Assembly (NCBI GenBank): GCA_945906975.1
Contig: CAMDRY010000216.1
Location: forward strand, 1-5,968
From: Bordetella parapertussis
GTDB taxonomy: Bacteria > Pseudomonadota > Gammaproteobacteria > Burkholderiales > SG8-39
Direction of reading: 5' to 3'
DNA: 5,968 bases
In this document: positions 5,907 to 5,968 of the stretch, in pieces
Layout: every line of letters starts with the position of its first letter
Numbering within the stretch: position 1 is the first letter of the stretch
Translations under genes and position numbers: made by a program
Notes under the pieces: model-generated
The model's database searches: none
Told to the model about the DNA's origin: nothing
What the model saw: the letters and a program-made list of their open reading frames with translations, nothing else

Positions 5907-5968
5907 ATGAAAATCGTGATGGCCCAGATGAAGCATGAGACCAACACCTTCTCCCCGGTCGCCACGCC
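5907..5968 (+). CDS. M81 family metallopeptidase, MlrC-type (N-terminal fragment)
   Basis: Partial gene of 20 complete codons cut by the right edge. The peptide begins MKIVMAQMKHETNTFSP and continues VAT. The pattern of a short first strand followed by HETNTFSP is the signature start of MlrC/M81 proteins, named for the enzyme that degrades linearised microcystin in Sphingomonas. Most members are found in other bacteria next to transport and amidohydrolase-type genes and have no known substrate. The known metal ligands of the family lie beyond the window, so activity cannot be judged. The ATG is preceded by GAGAGG (5898-5903) with a tight 3-nt spacing. The gene follows the LysR stop by 43 nt on the same strand, so it could be co-transcribed with the regulator or have its own promoter. 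The family call rests on a short but distinctive motif. Confidence 0.82.
   Translation, partial: MKIVMAQMKHETNTFSPVAT

Noticed and set aside
1..5968. CRISPR array, insertion sequence, phage or toxin-antitoxin/defence system
   Set aside because: No periodic repeats, transposase motifs, tRNA or attachment sites, or defence domains were seen. Every complete gene belongs to a well-known metabolic, transport or regulatory family.

Overview
The window is GC-rich, fully coding bacterial DNA with strong G/C bias at third codon positions. The gene content suggests a betaproteobacterium of the Burkholderiales: an orphan Bug/TctC periplasmic binding protein beside catabolic genes, a HyuA/HyuB pair, a divergent LysR regulator and an M81 (MlrC-type) gene. 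The genus cannot be read from the sequence.

Layout. On the minus strand, reading leftward from about 4790, there is a tight operon: hyuA-type subunit, hyuB-type subunit (ATGA overlap), a TctC/Bug solute-binding protein (12-nt gap, Shine-Dalgarno touching the upstream stop codon), then the first 18 codons of a flavin oxidoreductase of the Old Yellow Enzyme family, cut by the left edge. On the plus strand, diverging from hyuA, are a complete LysR-family regulator (4877-5863) and, 43 nt after it, the first 20 codons of an M81 metallopeptidase (MlrC family), cut by the right edge. The divergent region (about 4790-4876) is the only sizeable non-coding stretch. It is visibly A/T-enriched and carries a dyad symmetry, a 20-bp-spaced direct repeat and promoter-like hexamers. 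There is no gene-free stretch over 300 bases, and I see no RNA gene, insertion sequence, CRISPR array or convincing terminator.

How the genes may work together (inference). The LysR protein probably senses a small molecule and controls the divergent operon from the shared region. The binding protein captures an organic anion or related compound in the periplasm; no membrane partner is visible. HyuA/HyuB would open an amide, lactam, imide or hydantoin-like ring with ATP, or act as a related carboxylase. The OYE enzyme would reduce an activated C=C bond, and the M81 enzyme is a second possible amide hydrolase. This reads as a catabolic locus for an unidentified, probably cyclic amide-type substrate. 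The families are all known. The most useful new observations are a likely mis-set hyuA start (TTG at 4789 rather than ATG at 4855), the regulatory architecture that this start exposes, and the two edge genes identified from their N-termini.
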